64,000 nucleotides of DNA from Aquilaria yunnanensis (lineage: Eukaryota; Streptophyta; Magnoliopsida; Malvales; Thymelaeaceae): positions 5,954,501 to 6,018,500 of the forward strand of contig CM077599.1 of NCBI GenBank assembly GCA_039654915.1, read 5' to 3'. Both the position numbers and the translations under genes were made by a program. Shown in pieces: positions 1 to 12,999 of the stretch (position 1 is its first letter; each line of letters begins with the position of its first letter). The notes under the pieces were generated by a model. That model saw nothing but the letters and a program-made list of their open reading frames with translations. It ran no database searches and was not told the DNA's origin.

Positions 1-797
1 AGCAAGAGGAGCTACAATAGTAGTAGCATTGGAGACAAAATCTTACCCTACATTTTCAAACCAGCAACGCTAATCCCAAATGAAAGTAGAGTAATGATAC
101 ATTTTTCTTCTACGACCTCAGCGTATGAACAACATCTAACCAAGCAAAACACCTAGATGTTAAACGATGGAGAGAGACCAATGATCTTCCATCTGGCCAA
201 AAAAAGTATGAGAAGAAACAAAGAACAAAAGCTTAAGTATATTCCAAAATTTCAAGGAAATCAAAAGTATCAAAGAGCAAAAGAAATCTAGTTGTTTGCT
301 AACTTTGCCTCGCGATTTGTTGGAGGCCAAATGCGTCGGACTATCAACGGCTTGCTGGATTAACAGGGATGAGAATTCAGCAAAAGCAATGACATCATTT
401 CTAGCCGACGGGCCAAGCCACACTCTTGGACTGAAATGGACCAACTGCTCACAACTAGCCTAGATAACGTGTCACTATTTCATGAACAGTGACAATTATT
501 TATCTTTAGAAGTTTGTAGTAATTAACAATAATGAAAGGTTTATAATTGAAGAAAATGTCCCTCACACCTCAGAGATTAAGATTCCAACAGCCTTAACTA
601 TAGCATAATTAAATTGCATTTCTTTCTCTTTATTCTTTGTCTATGTGAATGATATTAATTAACTAGTTGTATATCTATCTCATAGATGCATTATTTCTTT
701 CAAAAAATAAAATTAATTAATCCTAAAATAAATTATTACTACGTAAGATAAGTAGAAAAATATGAAAAAAAAACAATAATTACATTAATAAGTGTGG
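1..797. other. AT-rich spacer, no gene recognised
   Basis: I see no supported gene here. Short open frames, such as one on the minus strand at 160-444, have no recognisable domain and biased composition. The 460-800 stretch is plain AT-rich intergenic DNA leading into the hAT insertion. Confidence 0.5.
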
Positions 798-805
798 TTC
801 AAAAT

Positions 806-1612
806 TAAGGATGAAAATGAGCCCGGCCGGGCTCAAGCATTGCCCCTTTATCATTTGGTTCTATTAGGCTCGAACTTAAATTGCTCGAGTCCAATTTTTT
901 AGACTCAAACTCGTCTTGAAAACTCTATAGGCTTGAATAACATATATAAAATTTAGTGTCATAATTATAACTTCAATGAAAGATTGTGATTGAATCTAAT
1001 TTTTTACATAGATAACCAAAGAAGGGAAAATTATAGAACTCATCTCAAATTTTCTAATCCTTTGCTATTCTACCCTGATTTTATAAACTTCACAAATCAA
1101 CTATCATTTTCCTTAAGCCATCGATAGATTGCCATTCGCATCAATTTCTGGGCCACCAAAGATCAACTCACCATGGGACTCATCCCGAGCACCTCATCTA
1201 GGCCAATTCTCCACCGCCCAATCCCGTGCCCCATCTCCAAGCAAACTCTAAGCACTGCCGGCATTGCCGACCTCATTCTAGGCTCCATCAACTCGAAGCC
1301 TTCCTCTCTTGTTCAATCAATTGGACACCAAAGAAGAAATTTAAGAACAAAAGGTTAAAGCTGGTGCTGAATATGAGGTGCAGAGGGAATAAGGTTAGGA
1401 CTAATGTAACTAATGAGAAAGGGTAAAAGGGGCTAGAGCTGTTAGGCCCGCGAGCTCATAGAATTGAATTTCTTTAGGTTTGAGCTCGGCTGTAAAAAAG
1501 TTTGAGCCCATTTTCCGACTTGAGTTCAAGCTTGAACTCAAGTGGGTTTGGCTCAAAATGCTTCAACTTGAGCTTGAGTCATTTGAAAAGAATCTCGTCC
1601 CTTTCACCCCTA
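806..1612. mobile_element. Non-autonomous hAT element, 807 bp
   Basis: The ends form an imperfect terminal inverted repeat: TAAGGATGAAAATGAGCC on the left against TAGGGGTGAAAGGGACGAG read from the right. The element is flanked by a perfect 8-bp target duplication, TTCAAAAT, at 798-805 and 1613-1620. An 8-bp duplication and a TAGGGGTGAAA-type end are hAT hallmarks. Both ends are rich in GGCTCGAGC/GAGCTC words, giving subterminal repeats of the kind hAT transposases bind. The interior (about 1140-1430) is more GC-rich and has short open frames but no transposase, so the copy would depend on a transposase encoded elsewhere. Confidence 0.85.
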
Positions 1613-2246
1613 TTCAAAATGGTTTTTGAAGCAACAAAAAAAAAAGATTAATATTTCCCTTTTTTTCCGTAGCTTGCGTTAGAGTATTATGTTTGTTTAT
1701 TAGGAAAAAATTAGTTTATGTCAGATGTATATATCTCCCAGTATTTTAGATCACTCCTCATGTGTACTTCTATGATCACTTGTGTTTTACTGAAAGTTGT
1801 CATGGACAATGGGATAATTAGACGCAGCCTTGTGTATATAGGGGGTTACATCAATGTAATAGATGTGGAAATTCACCCCATACGATTCAATGTATCAGCA
1901 AGGAGATTCCGAAATTAATCAAATCAATACCATATCATCTAGAAGATGACAGTCAAGTCAACATATTAACCAAAACATGCATATATGCATGCGCAGGCAG
2001 TACCAACTACCAAGTGATTGGAAATTGATTGCTACCATAATATCATGCCTCTCAAATAACACGGTATTCAAGGTACTGATTAAGGCAGTGATCGTATACA
2101 TTAAATTGAAAAGTTGTTATATTAGATAATGACCATCTAAACAGTAATTAGTTCCCGTGAGTCTGTGCTTCTCGTTTTCAACAGGAAATATTGTGTCTAC
2201 AGAGAAACGAATTAGGAGAGGAAACAAATTAAACCATATATATTTT

Positions 2247-2725
2247 GGGAAAAAACAAAACCTTAAGTGTTGGGAAACATATATTTATCTCTCTTATGTT
2301 TACCATAATCTACAAGTTTGTCTCCTTTATTTTTAAAAATTTACATTTTATCCCTTAATTTTTTTTATGTTGTTCAATAATAACTTCTAAAATTGTATTT
2401 AAACTATGCGATAGTTATCTTTTAATAATTTTAATCTCTTTAATATTTTTTTATAGTTAATAGACATTTTAAATTATCTTTTTTTTTAAATACATTTTCC
2501 TATCTGTAAATGTATATTAGTATTTTTTTAAAAATCAGTTAGTTATGAAAAAAAATATCAAAAATTTTAAAATTACTGAAATATGATTGTCAGATAGTTT
2601 AAATTAGAGTTTCAGAAGTTGTTGTCGGACACTATAAAAAAAGTAAAGACAAAGTGTAGGTTGCAAAAATAGAAGGGATAAATTGTAAGTTAGATCAAAC
2701 TATAGGATTTTTTTGTAATTTTCCC
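2247..2725. mobile_element. MITE-like repeat, copy 1 of a two-copy family
   Basis: The ends are weakly inverted (GGGAAAAAACAAAACC on the left; GGGAAAATTACAAAAAAATCC read from the right). Its interior matches 41175-41647 in the same order: a stretch reading about 'tttacattttatccctt', then 'ataacttctaaaat', then 'aaatgtatattagta', then 'atagtttaaattagag'. The two copies are 479 and 473 bp. There is no coding capacity and I found no clear target duplication, so the superfamily is undecided. Confidence 0.65.
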
Positions 2726-4432
2726 ATTAAATGTCTAACATCCTGTGATAGAGAACAACTGAGACCATGTGGATCTTATTTGATTATAACCATGCCACCT
2801 AACCTTCAAGCGGAGCGATCATTTCCTATAATTATTGCAGACGACTAGCTACCATGAAAACCAGCTGCACATTTGTTTCACGTGCCGCACTCTGTACATA
2901 TATATGTATGTATATTATGAACTAATTTATATACCACAGTTGCCACTGGATTAAAAAAAATCAGACACAAAAAGTTAATAATTTTTTTTACATTATCGAA
3001 ATTCTCATAAAATCTTATAACTACAAAATAAGAAATTAAAAATAGAAGTTCATGATTTAGAGTCATGTCAATCCATCCGAAAACAACTAATAATATATTG
3101 TAAAGTCTTATCAAAGCATTACAATGTTAGTTGTGGAATTAAGCTGATAACTACACAGTGACTATTGGGACATATTCAGAATCAATCTTTATTGGGTTTG
3201 GATTCATCAAGCTGATAGAGCTACAATAACAAATTGAAGTTTCATATCATAATCTACTTCTTTCCGTTATAAAAGACTAAAATGTATTGTACCTATAAGA
3301 AGAGTGAAGATTATGTGTAGTAATTAGGAATAATTTGTTAAATGATACATGGGATGATGTCGATACTCTAACTTGTAAATTCATATTCAGATTCTAATTA
3401 ATCCATAAATGCACTTATTTTTTTTGTAATAGATAGTAATTTCAACATGGTAGAAATAAAATCGAGAACAAAAAAAAACTTGTAGAAATATAATTTAGAA
3501 TAAATAGGGGAAGTACACTGATTTCTTTCCATTGGAAAAAAAAATTTAGAATAAAAAATTCTGTAAAAAACACTAGAAACATAATTCAATGCTTGTAAAC
3601 ATTTTACAATTAAAAATAAATCAGCATATGACATGCCATATAATTATTACAAGAAAATGTAATTAAAATTTTAAAAAAGATTACAAAGCTTTCATTATGT
3701 AATGTTTTATTAACATTATACCAAGTTCGTTAGCCTAGGACTCGACTTTGCTCAATCGAAGGTCAAACCTAGCTTGGACACGGCCTGTGGTTAAACCTGT
3801 CCCATGACTGTGTAGGTTGGTGTTGGCCTCTCCCTCCATCAACCCAATGCCCAGCCAAGTTGAGACTGGTTAGGTACAGTTTAGCTACGAATGCATCTCT
3901 AAAATAGCAGCTTGCCTATAAACTATTATAGTCAAAATTTCTCCACCACATGTATCGGGTTCTTTAATTTCCATGCATATCATCAGTGCATAATAGAGAG
4001 TAAAGAAATGTTTTCATCATATTTACCCTTCTAAATAATATAAATTAATATGAACAACCTAAACTTATTGAAAAACCTTTCTAAATGATAGTTTTTTTCC
4101 ATTCTTCACTATGATACATAATAATTTAAAATAAAAAAAAAAAGATTTAAAAACTTATATTATATTATATTATATCCATTATATTATACTATTATAAAAT
4201 TAACCAAAAAGTTACAACAATAGAAAATCTAATGGGTACCTGAGCTTAAATAAAACTCGGTTAATCAAGTTAAAGTTCTCAATGTGACATTGCCACGAGA
4301 TTCAAAGAGTTGGAGTAAAAAAATTATTTTGAAAAAATGTTAAAAGAATTAAATAATAAGAATGTTAGAATTCTTAAAGACATAAAAAGTGATAAATACT
4401 AGTACATCTACTAAAAAATATTTGTCAATACT

Positions 4433-5045
4433 CCACAAACAGAGCCACCTAAACATGCCTTTACATGTGCCCTCCAAATTTAGTATATTCATATTTGAAA
4501 TAAGTTTTTTTATTGCAAAATACATTCATAAAATAATGTAAATTAAAAAAATTAACCTATTTGGAGTTCACTTGAAATTGGAAAATAACTTGAATTATTT
4601 GACTCAAACATAAAAAAAATTATTAAACAATTAAAAGATAGTTGTCAAATAGTTTAAATGATCATTTAAATTTATTTATCTTCCATCTATTGTTATACCG
4701 GTTTTGCCATGAGAGGAAGATGTTTGAATAAAACAAATGCAATGATTAGATTAAGAAGTAAATATTTGTATGAATGATACAATTATGGATATCAAAAGAT
4801 ACCCTATCTTATCCAAACACAGCCACCTAAACTTGTTGTTATCTGTAAAGTCTTAAAGATTGTCCGACTTAAACGTATCATACTCGACCCTATCTGTGCC
4901 CTCCCCATTTAGTATATTCACATTTCATATAATTTTTTTCTATTCCAAAATAAATTCATAGTTTAATTTAAATTAAAAAAATTAGCTCATTTGGATTTCA
5001 GTTGAAATTGAAAGATAACTTGAATTATTTGACTCAAACATTAAT
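4433..5045. repeat. Dispersed direct duplication (4433-4620 and 4811-5045)
   Basis: Both stretches contain, in order, CACCTAAAC, GTGCCCTCC, TTTAGTATATTCA, TTAAAAAAATTA and TAACTTGAATTATTTGACTC. The second copy is slightly longer because of an internal insertion. It is either an old segmental duplication or two members of one noncoding repeat family; neither copy codes. Confidence 0.7.
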
Positions 5046-6194
5046 TAATTTTGTATTTTGGATGACCTAGAGCTGACCCATTATAATAAAGGAAAAAATG
5101 GGTTGGCAAATTGACCCTATGTAAGTCCTAGGCCCAGCCCATTTTCAGTCCAACCCACATACCTAACCCTACTCCCCTGACCCCTCAGTCTCACCCTTTT
5201 ACGCCCCCTTCGCTTGATAAAGGCACGCTCGCACGCTTACTTTCACATTCATAAACAACATCACCAGTGGCCTCTCTCTTGATCCACCACTTGCGGCTGC
5301 CTCATTGGGTTAGTGAAACTATGATGGATATAGTGCAATGTTATAATTTTTGGAAATATTTTTGGGAAAACAAATATCATTGGTAATACTTGCAGTTGAT
5401 CGTGGCTCTCCAATTTGCTCGTAGAACAAAATAGACATTATAAAGTTATTAGAATTTTCTTTGTTGTGCATTTTATATGATGCATTAATAAACTATCATC
5501 AATATAATCTAGTATTATAGTTTTTGATAAAACAAATATGGTTTGTAATACTTACAACAGAAGGCATTTCATCAGTATATTATTTGCACGTTTAACGTAT
5601 CTCCCTTTCAACAAATGTTGTGTCATGGTGTTTTTGGTACACTTGTTTATATAGTGCTTTTGCCCTATTTTTAGGCTTAAAAGTTGTAATTTGTTCAATC
5701 GTATTTATTACGAATAGAAAGTCAATTTTATGAATGTTTCTTTTGACAAATGTTGTTTGGAAATACTAATTGCAGGTTAAATGCGTCCAAATTAATATTT
5801 TTTTGACTTTGCAAGAATTGTATTGGGTACAAATGGCGCTAGACTCTTAGGTATACCAGAGTCTTCAAGGACCCATTTATTTTGGACCATATTAACTTTG
5901 ATGTAATTAGAGGATAAGTTACAATTTGTGTTGAGATTTGTAGAGTATAGTAATAACAAAAACTTTAACAGATGCAATTATGTGCTATTATTAATAGATA
6001 ACGTTTGAAACTGGTACTATTAGTGCTTTTAAAAATGCTAGGTATTTGTTGTGGAGAAACTTTTACTATAGATGTTTTATATATTTTAATCTAATTTTAT
6101 ATATTATAAAATTTTGATGAACATTTTTTTTGTTGAGAAAATTGGATGTACAATTGTGAACAAAGATGTATTCTATAAAAAAATGAACAAAGGT

Positions 6195-6294
6195 GTACAA
6201 ACATCATAATAAAGCAGGAAAAATACGAGGAACATAATTGTACAATACAAACATCATAATAAAGCAAGAAAAATATGAGGAACATAATTGTACA
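6195..6294. repeat. Tandem duplication, 2 x 50 bp
   Basis: ACAAACATCATAATAAAGCA begins at 6197 and again at 6247, and the following AAAAATA.GAGGAACATAATTG is shared. The unit is 50 bp, with two copies differing by two or three bases. Confidence 0.85.
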
Positions 6295-7055
6295 ATCATG
6301 TTGCTGAAAATATGAATTAGGTAAAAGGATAAAGTAAAAGAACACTTTTCAAATCATTTGTATTATGCTTTAATTTCTAATTTTAATTGTTATCTAATTT
6401 CCCTCTATAAAGGGACTAACACTGTTAAGAATTCTATTAAGTTTAATGATGGGTATATTGGACATACCACTTTTGGAAGATGATATTAGATGTGCTCTTA
6501 AGTTATAAGTTATTTTGCTGATCTTAAGGAAAGAAAGAAACGCTGAACCAGTTATATAATCAATAAGGAAGGGGCAAAAAGTGGCATTAATTATGCGTTT
6601 GTGAATTGCATTTAATTAGGCTTTAATTTTGGAAAATCACTTCTTTAACCACTAAATTTAATTAAGTTTAACAAGTATGCCGTAACTTTGTACAAAATGC
6701 TTTTGAAAATTAGTTTTGGATCCATTATTTTCCTCTTCATTTGGTTTGATAAATAGCTAACAACTAGAATATCCAAACACATACGCATGAAGATGCAAAA
6801 CATGAGAAGTTTTTCACTGGAATCGAGTACTTTTTCTTTCTTTCTTTCTTTCTATTTTTTTTTGTGATCTGTTGTCCCAGAACAGAGTTTATTGACCATT
6901 AGTCTTTTATTCCCAAACAGTCCCCACAAAACTCTTTCTGCTCGGTAATCAGTTGAACAAATTCGGAATTAGTGACATAGAAGCTTCTGGATGAGCGTCG
7001 CTAGCTAGCTAGGTGAAAAATCAGCCCATTAGTTGCCCACTTAAGAGGAAGGAAA

Positions 7056-7373
7056 TCACCCCCTTCAATGCCTAAGGAGCTGGTATCCGAAATTTATGAT
7101 CAAATCAACAAATTAATCAAAGCATGAGCAGGAACAAGGATTGGGATCTCAATTTGGAACCGCAAAATCATACAAGGTAAAATAATATACAAGCTAATAT
7201 GTCTAACACTATATCACCCCCCTTCAACGCCTAAGGAGCTGGTATCCGAAATTTATGATCAAATCAACAAATTAATCAAAGCAGGAGCAGGAGCAAGGAT
7301 TGGGATCTCAATTTGGAACCACAAAATCATATAAGGTAAAATAATATACAAGCTAATATGTCTAACACTATAT
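7056..7373. repeat. Recent tandem duplication, 2 x ~158 bp
   Basis: The block starting ATCACCCCCTTCAATGCC at 7055 is repeated almost exactly from 7213, with only a few differences (for example AATG/AACG, CATGAGC/CAGGAGC, one extra C). Both units end GTCTAACACTATAT. It ends about 245 bp past the NdhU stop codon and may fall in that gene's 3' flank. High identity suggests a recent unequal exchange or slippage event. Confidence 0.9.
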
Positions 7374-7617
7374 AGCAGAGACCAATTTTATGGACTAACT
7401 TGTGCAATAAACCAAATTTAGAGGTAACATGGGGAAAGTCATCACAATTGATGCAATTCAATTTGTATGCACAATAGGAACTTTGATGCGGAAAACTAAA
7501 GGAAAAGGACATGGGCATTCGTAAATGTAACAGAAAAATAAATTTAAGGATCACTAATTAATTCTGCTTGAAGTAGAGTAGTAGATTTACATATGTATCT
7601 TTGCTTTTCGATGTTGG

Positions 7618-8743
7618 CTATCGATTAAGGGCGGCAGATAATACGAAGGAAATCAATATCCAAGCCAGCATGAAATATCCCACTAATCTTGTTGGTCCAG
7701 TGTCTTCAGGTTCCTGTGAAGTGATTGAATCCAATGAGGTTTTGATATCGTCTCTATACTAATCCAAGGAGCATTAGGCCCACAAAGAATTCAGGAAAAA
7801 AGCGTTAGCTAGCCAGGCCCAAGAATAAAGCCGAGCCGAACCTGTGGCGGAGGGGGCTGGGTAGGAATTTGGGTAATATCAACCTCGAACGGCCATGCGT
7901 ATCTGTCTGGCTCCTCGCTTCTAGCCAGGCTCCAATCGTACAGTCTCCTTTCTTCCACCCTCGACAATATGTTGTATGATTCCTGGGAATTGAAACACCA
8001 AAAGTTGCATCAGCTTGCTTTCCATAGAATTCAGGTAGAAACATTCGTTTACTCCCTTCACTTTTTTCAGGGGGAACGAAAATAGAAATAACCCAGTACT
8101 TTTAGGAGCTCCATTTCCTTTCGAAGCTGTTCTTCATCAAGCCCCTGGTTGAGCAACTCCGCCACCTTGCTTTCGTACGCAACTGTGACCTGCGACACGA
8201 TGAGATTTGATGAGAATCAAGAGAGCCTGTCGTGTCCACAGAAGAAGAGAGCAAATTGGGTGGGTATATATATATATATATATATATCTATGCAACTATA
8301 TGTCTGACACGATCGTATGGACATCCTCTTGGAAGCCCAAGTCTAGCGTAGTGATCTACATCTGTAATCGCTGCACTCTAAAACAAGTACCTCGTCAGCA
8401 GATCAGAACAATTTAAGTAGTAGTATTAAGATTATTTACATTAGATCGATTGGTAACTCAGCCCGTACGTATTACCTATTCCGCGAAGTGCTCGCTCGAC
8501 GTTGAGAGCGTTAATCAGGGAAGGAGGGCCTTGTGGAGCTTCAATGGAGGTCTCTGTCTCAGCCTCTGTTGCCGGAGTTTCTGCGGACACATCACCGGAG
8601 TTCCTGATAATAATGAGCCTGTGTGGCTGCTTCCATCTGAAAACGAGTGGGTTTAAGAAAACGGTGCTGCTTTTGGGGGTCGGATTTATAACGCTGTGGC
8701 GGGGAACGTAGAGTGTGACGGCGGTGGACGACGAGAGAACCAT
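7618..8743 (-). CDS. ndhU: NdhU: chloroplast NDH complex J-like subunit
   Basis: Five exons join in frame on the minus strand: 8476-8743, 8309-8370, 8100-8189, 7842-7982 and 7618-7713, giving 218 codons plus stop. The ATG at 8741-8743 begins a Ser/Thr-rich, transit-like N-terminus. The J-like core follows (DVDHYARLGLPRG, then VAYESKVAELLNQG), then ESYNILS and ERRLYDWSLARSEEPDRYAWPFE. A C-terminal membrane helix (LVGYFMLAWILISFVLSAAL) ends NR-stop. The HPD tripeptide of true J-proteins is absent, as in the known NdhU family. Established role: NdhU belongs to the ferredoxin-binding (electron-donor) subcomplex of thylakoid NDH-1, used in cyclic electron flow around photosystem I. The length matches the family. 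The frame stays open upstream to 8911, but that extension looks like leader. Splice sites are my reading; the donor after exon 2 is weak. Confidence 0.93.
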
Positions 8744-11700
8744 GCCTCTGGCTTCTGTTGTGAGTTCTTCCTGCGTATTATTTCTGGTCATGCATAACTC
8801 ACAAGCTGAGAAGGATAAGGCAAATTCGACGAAACGGCCTCCACCAGCAAAATAGGTTGCTGTTATCTCGAATTCCACGACGTCGTTTAGATTCTCATTC
8901 TGCCGCAACAAATCTCAGTCCTGAAACCTTGGGGGAACAAGTTTAACCTCTGATCAAACCTTTGAGGAAAAAAACTGTAATTAAACCTTGTCGTCTGAAA
9001 AACCACAGGTGGCAATCTCCCAAACTATTCACGAATGAATGGGCAGTGACCCATTGCCTTAATTTTTCTTTTCTTTTCTTTTTTTTTTCTTTTTGCCCTT
9101 CTCTAACATCCCAAAAAATGTCCATCAAATTTATACTATTTGCCTATTGTCATTATTATTATTACTATTATTATCATTCATCTTGGTGCCTATGTGGACT
9201 TTTGAAGTTATACCCTGTAGGCCACGTGGCAGCGAAGTTGAAAATTGCAACATCATTGAACAAATAGGAATGCACGTGCAGTGTGTGTCAATGGTTTGCG
9301 GTGGCTTTGGTGCCGTAAAGCCATGGAAGGCGAAATCAAAGAATGGGGTGAAACTCGAAGTCAATTATGGTATTTGAGCAACGATGAGTAAGACCCAGTT
9401 TGTTTTAGATTCACGCAGCACAATTAATGTGTTTTGACAAGAAAGAGAATGTTCGTTTTTATTTTCCCTTCAATACTTGTCATAATTTACAAGTATGTCA
9501 CATTCGATTTTGCCAACAAAACCCCTAATCTCCCTCAAATCCACTATTGATGATGGTCCGGTAAGAATTGTCTCGATCGAATTCAGCAACAATGTAGTTG
9601 GGGTTGTCTGATCGAATTTAAATGACTGGAATGAGAACGACTTCACCCTTGACATCACCAACTCGAATTCAACTAACAATATAGTTGGGGTTTCTTGATC
9701 AGAGAGATTCCGGCCGATGATTGGCTGAAGAGAAGCTGTAGAGAATTAATTACAAAAGAAGGTGAAAGCACTAGAGGCCCGAGAAAGCCAAAGCAGTGAA
9801 CAAAAGAATATGAGAGCACCAACAACAATTGGCTTATGACGAACAGACGTTTGAGTTATATGAATTTGACTTGAAGAAGTAAAAATTAATTGAGTTGGCA
9901 TTGAAAAGTAACAAAGAGGGGCAAATAACACAGTAAAAAGTTGGTCTTATATTCAGTCAAAATCCAACTTATGAAAACAAGTTAATATGAGCAAATTAAC
10001 TTTTACTGAACAGGCTATAAGTAGTTATTCAAAAGCTCTATTATTTCAATTAATCTCTTGAAGGCTGAATTCCAATATAAATTCTCAAGAACTAGAGTTA
10101 TAAGCAAGGTTATCAAAGTTGGATTTCTACCTATAGTTGTTTTGTTTTCTTATGGTTGTAAAATTGTAAAAAGTCATAGAGACATAAGATTTTATACAAA
10201 AATGTTCTTAGAAAAAGATGAAAAAGAATATAATCATCTAATTATTTTAGAAAGTTCATATTATATAACATTTTCACTTACTTAATACTTTAATACCACA
10301 AAAAAGTATCATGCCTTAAATATACAATACAAGAAAAACAAGTTCTACAATTCACAATTCAATAATGAGAAATTAAGAATATCTCAATCATTTAATAGAA
10401 CATATGAAGTATCATGACCAAGATTATCAAAGTCATAATTAATGAGAGTGATCAAGTAATAGAGAGAGCCCGAGCGAGAAAAAAAGAAGATAATATTTGT
10501 TTTATTTTTCAGTTATGTTTTTTTTGTTTTAACTCTAAATGAGTTGAGTTAGATTATATAAAAATTGAGTTTGGTAATAAATTAATATATTTTTGGTTTG
10601 ATATCATTTTAGCCCAATTTTAGTAAGTCTACCATAATAATATAAAAATGTAAACTCCTAAAGTTTCTAAGTTTCTAAGATTAAGCAACATAACAGCCTT
10701 AAATGCCACACGCTTCCTCTCCTCTCATCATTTCTTCTACTCTGTTTTTCTGTGTATTAAGCCAGACTTGAATTCCAATTTAGACCTAGCCAGTTGATTT
10801 TTTATCATTACTCCACCCGATTATCCTCAATCACTTTCACTATTCTTTCTCTTCCACAAAATTCCTTTACCATAAACAATGAAAGCATCATCTAATTCAT
10901 CCGACCCTTTTATGGGGAACAAATCTGGGTGCCCATTTTTTAAATTAGGGCTTACGAGAAGATTAAGTGACATGTAAAAAGCAGTTGAGACTTAGATGAT
11001 GAGTCGTTTACAAATAAAAGATTAGGATGATAATATGTTATTGTATTATTTATCTTGTCCTTTATTTAATTTTTTTTCAGTTACTTATTAGTTATTTCTC
11101 CAAGATTATTTTGGTTTGTCTATAAGGTTTCAGTTCAATCTGATTCTCTTTCTTTTATTTGGTGTCATAAAGATGCATTGTCTTTTATTAGACAGTTTAT
11201 ATGTCCCTATTGTTCTTTAGTGTTCTATGCCATTAGTTTATAAGTTGTTGTTTGCCTTATTGGAATTGGAATGAAGAGCTCATGTATAAAAAAAATTTCT
11301 AAAATAAAAGTCGAGACTTTATTTATTTCTGCCTCTACATATGAATTTCTATTAAGATTTGAGACATTTTTTGTTTCTAGAATCGTAAAAGCATAAGTTT
11401 ATAAGGCTTAAGTCTAAACTTTAATAATCATGCTTCTAAGTTCAAATTACTTAACTAAATTAAAACATCGTTCAAGTGGAATGGTGGATGGAACTCGTCC
11501 TAAGGCAGTGGTTGAAGGTAGTATGGGCCTATAGAGAGGGCAAAATGTGCATTGAATGTGGGTTGCAACTAGTGACTACCTTGTTTTTCAAATTATTACT
11601 AACTTCTAAAAATGAACAATTGGCACTATTGGATGAATAGCACCATATTTTCTTGGGCTAGTTGTGAACAGTTGATCCTTTTCAGCCTCAAAATATAGTT

Positions 11701-12928
11701 TGACCCATTGGATAAAAAAAACATCATTTTGCTTTTTTATAGCTGCTTTGTTTCATCCTAACAGTGTCCAAAAGCTTTTTTTTTTCTATCCTTATCATCA
11801 TCAAACAATTGGAGAGGATGCTCTGCTAAGGTTTCAGACTAGTGAAGATCTGTGAAGGCTTCGAGGATGACCATAGACATGATGGAGAATGAATATGTTA
11901 AGGAATTAGACTAGAAAGATTCAGAAGATAGGCTATTTGAGTTAGGGGTATTTTGTTGACGTCTGCTGATACATTCGGGTCGGAGGTAGAAGCGAATGAG
12001 AAAGGATGTTCGAGCCATCAAATGTTCTATGGTCGGTCGTTGAAATTCCCATAAATAATTATGATATCACTAATAACTCAAAATAAATAAATTTGTATTA
12101 TAGTAGTGAAAACCAGATCGAATCATAAGGGAAATTTTTAACCGAAAGTTTTTTGTCAGAAAATTAAAATGAAAGATTGGGAGTGTTGATTGAAAGTTTT
12201 ATTCAATTGGGTACTGAAAAAAAACTAACTGTAGAATTAGAATGAAATTAATCAATATTAAAAATGCTTAGTTCAATGTTAATTATCCATTCCAATCACA
12301 CAGTTGATCATTGAAGAAAAAAATTTCTTCAATTCAAGCAAATAAATAAAACTCTCTTTAAAGCTAAAAAGAATCCAATGAATTTAATAGTAAAATTAAT
12401 TAGAAAAAACTTCAGATTGATTTCTTAACTTTAATCAACTAGATATTAAAAAGCAATTTCTAATCAACTCAAAGTTAGCATAAAGAACAATGAACCAAAT
12501 GTTTATTCTAGGCAACAATCCCAAAGCATGAATAATTTAACTTATCTTTCTTTTCTTTTATGAACTAACTAGAAATTAAAAAAAAAAAATTTCAGTCAAT
12601 TCACTTGCTTCTAATTCGAATTCTTCACCCTCAATCGGTTTAAAAGAAAACCAAGTAAATTTATAATTGCAAAACCAATCTATCAGGCAAGAACATGAAA
12701 ATTAATTGTAATAAATCTCAACCACAAAGAAATAAATACTCAAATTTTAAGGGAAATTTAGTAAAGCAAAATCAGTTCTCATAATTGGAGTTAGCAATGG
12801 AAATTGCTCTCTTGAACCGAATCAGAAAACTACTCAATCATGTCTTGAAAAAAAGCACAAGAAAAAAAACAAAGAAAATAAAAACTTAATTACCAAGAAA
12901 GCTCCTTTTACTTTCTCTCCATCTCTAT
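8744..12928. other. Gene-free spacer upstream of NdhU
   Basis: The first few hundred bases should hold the NdhU promoter and leader, but no convincing TATA box stands out. An ATT microsatellite lies at about 9148-9179. At 9560-9700 two related copies of a GAATTC-AACAATRTAGTTGGGGTT unit occur about 100 bp apart. The rest is AT-rich with no recognised gene. Confidence 0.45.
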
Positions 12929-12999
12929 TTGTTTGAAAAAGATATCCTAACAAAATGCACAAAAATAAAAAGAAATTGCAGTTGTGAGATACTTATTCC

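Larger units (their letters stand above)
2726..7055. other. Gene-free AT-rich spacer with old repeats
   Basis: No gene is supported across 4.3 kb. The stretch holds the dispersed duplication at 4433-5045, a 50-bp tandem pair at about 6195-6294 and a TTTC microsatellite at 6831-6853. A G+C-richer patch at 3720-3900 and another at 5065-5290 look like decayed transposon pieces, but I cannot classify them. Open frames here are short and dominated by Phe, Leu, Ile and Lys codons, as expected of AT-rich noncoding DNA. Confidence 0.5.

Noticed and set aside
8744..8911. Upstream in-frame extension of NdhU exon 1 (56 extra residues from 8911)
   Set aside because: The ATG at 8741-8743 gives a normal transit-like start and the family length of 218 aa; the extension has no family match.
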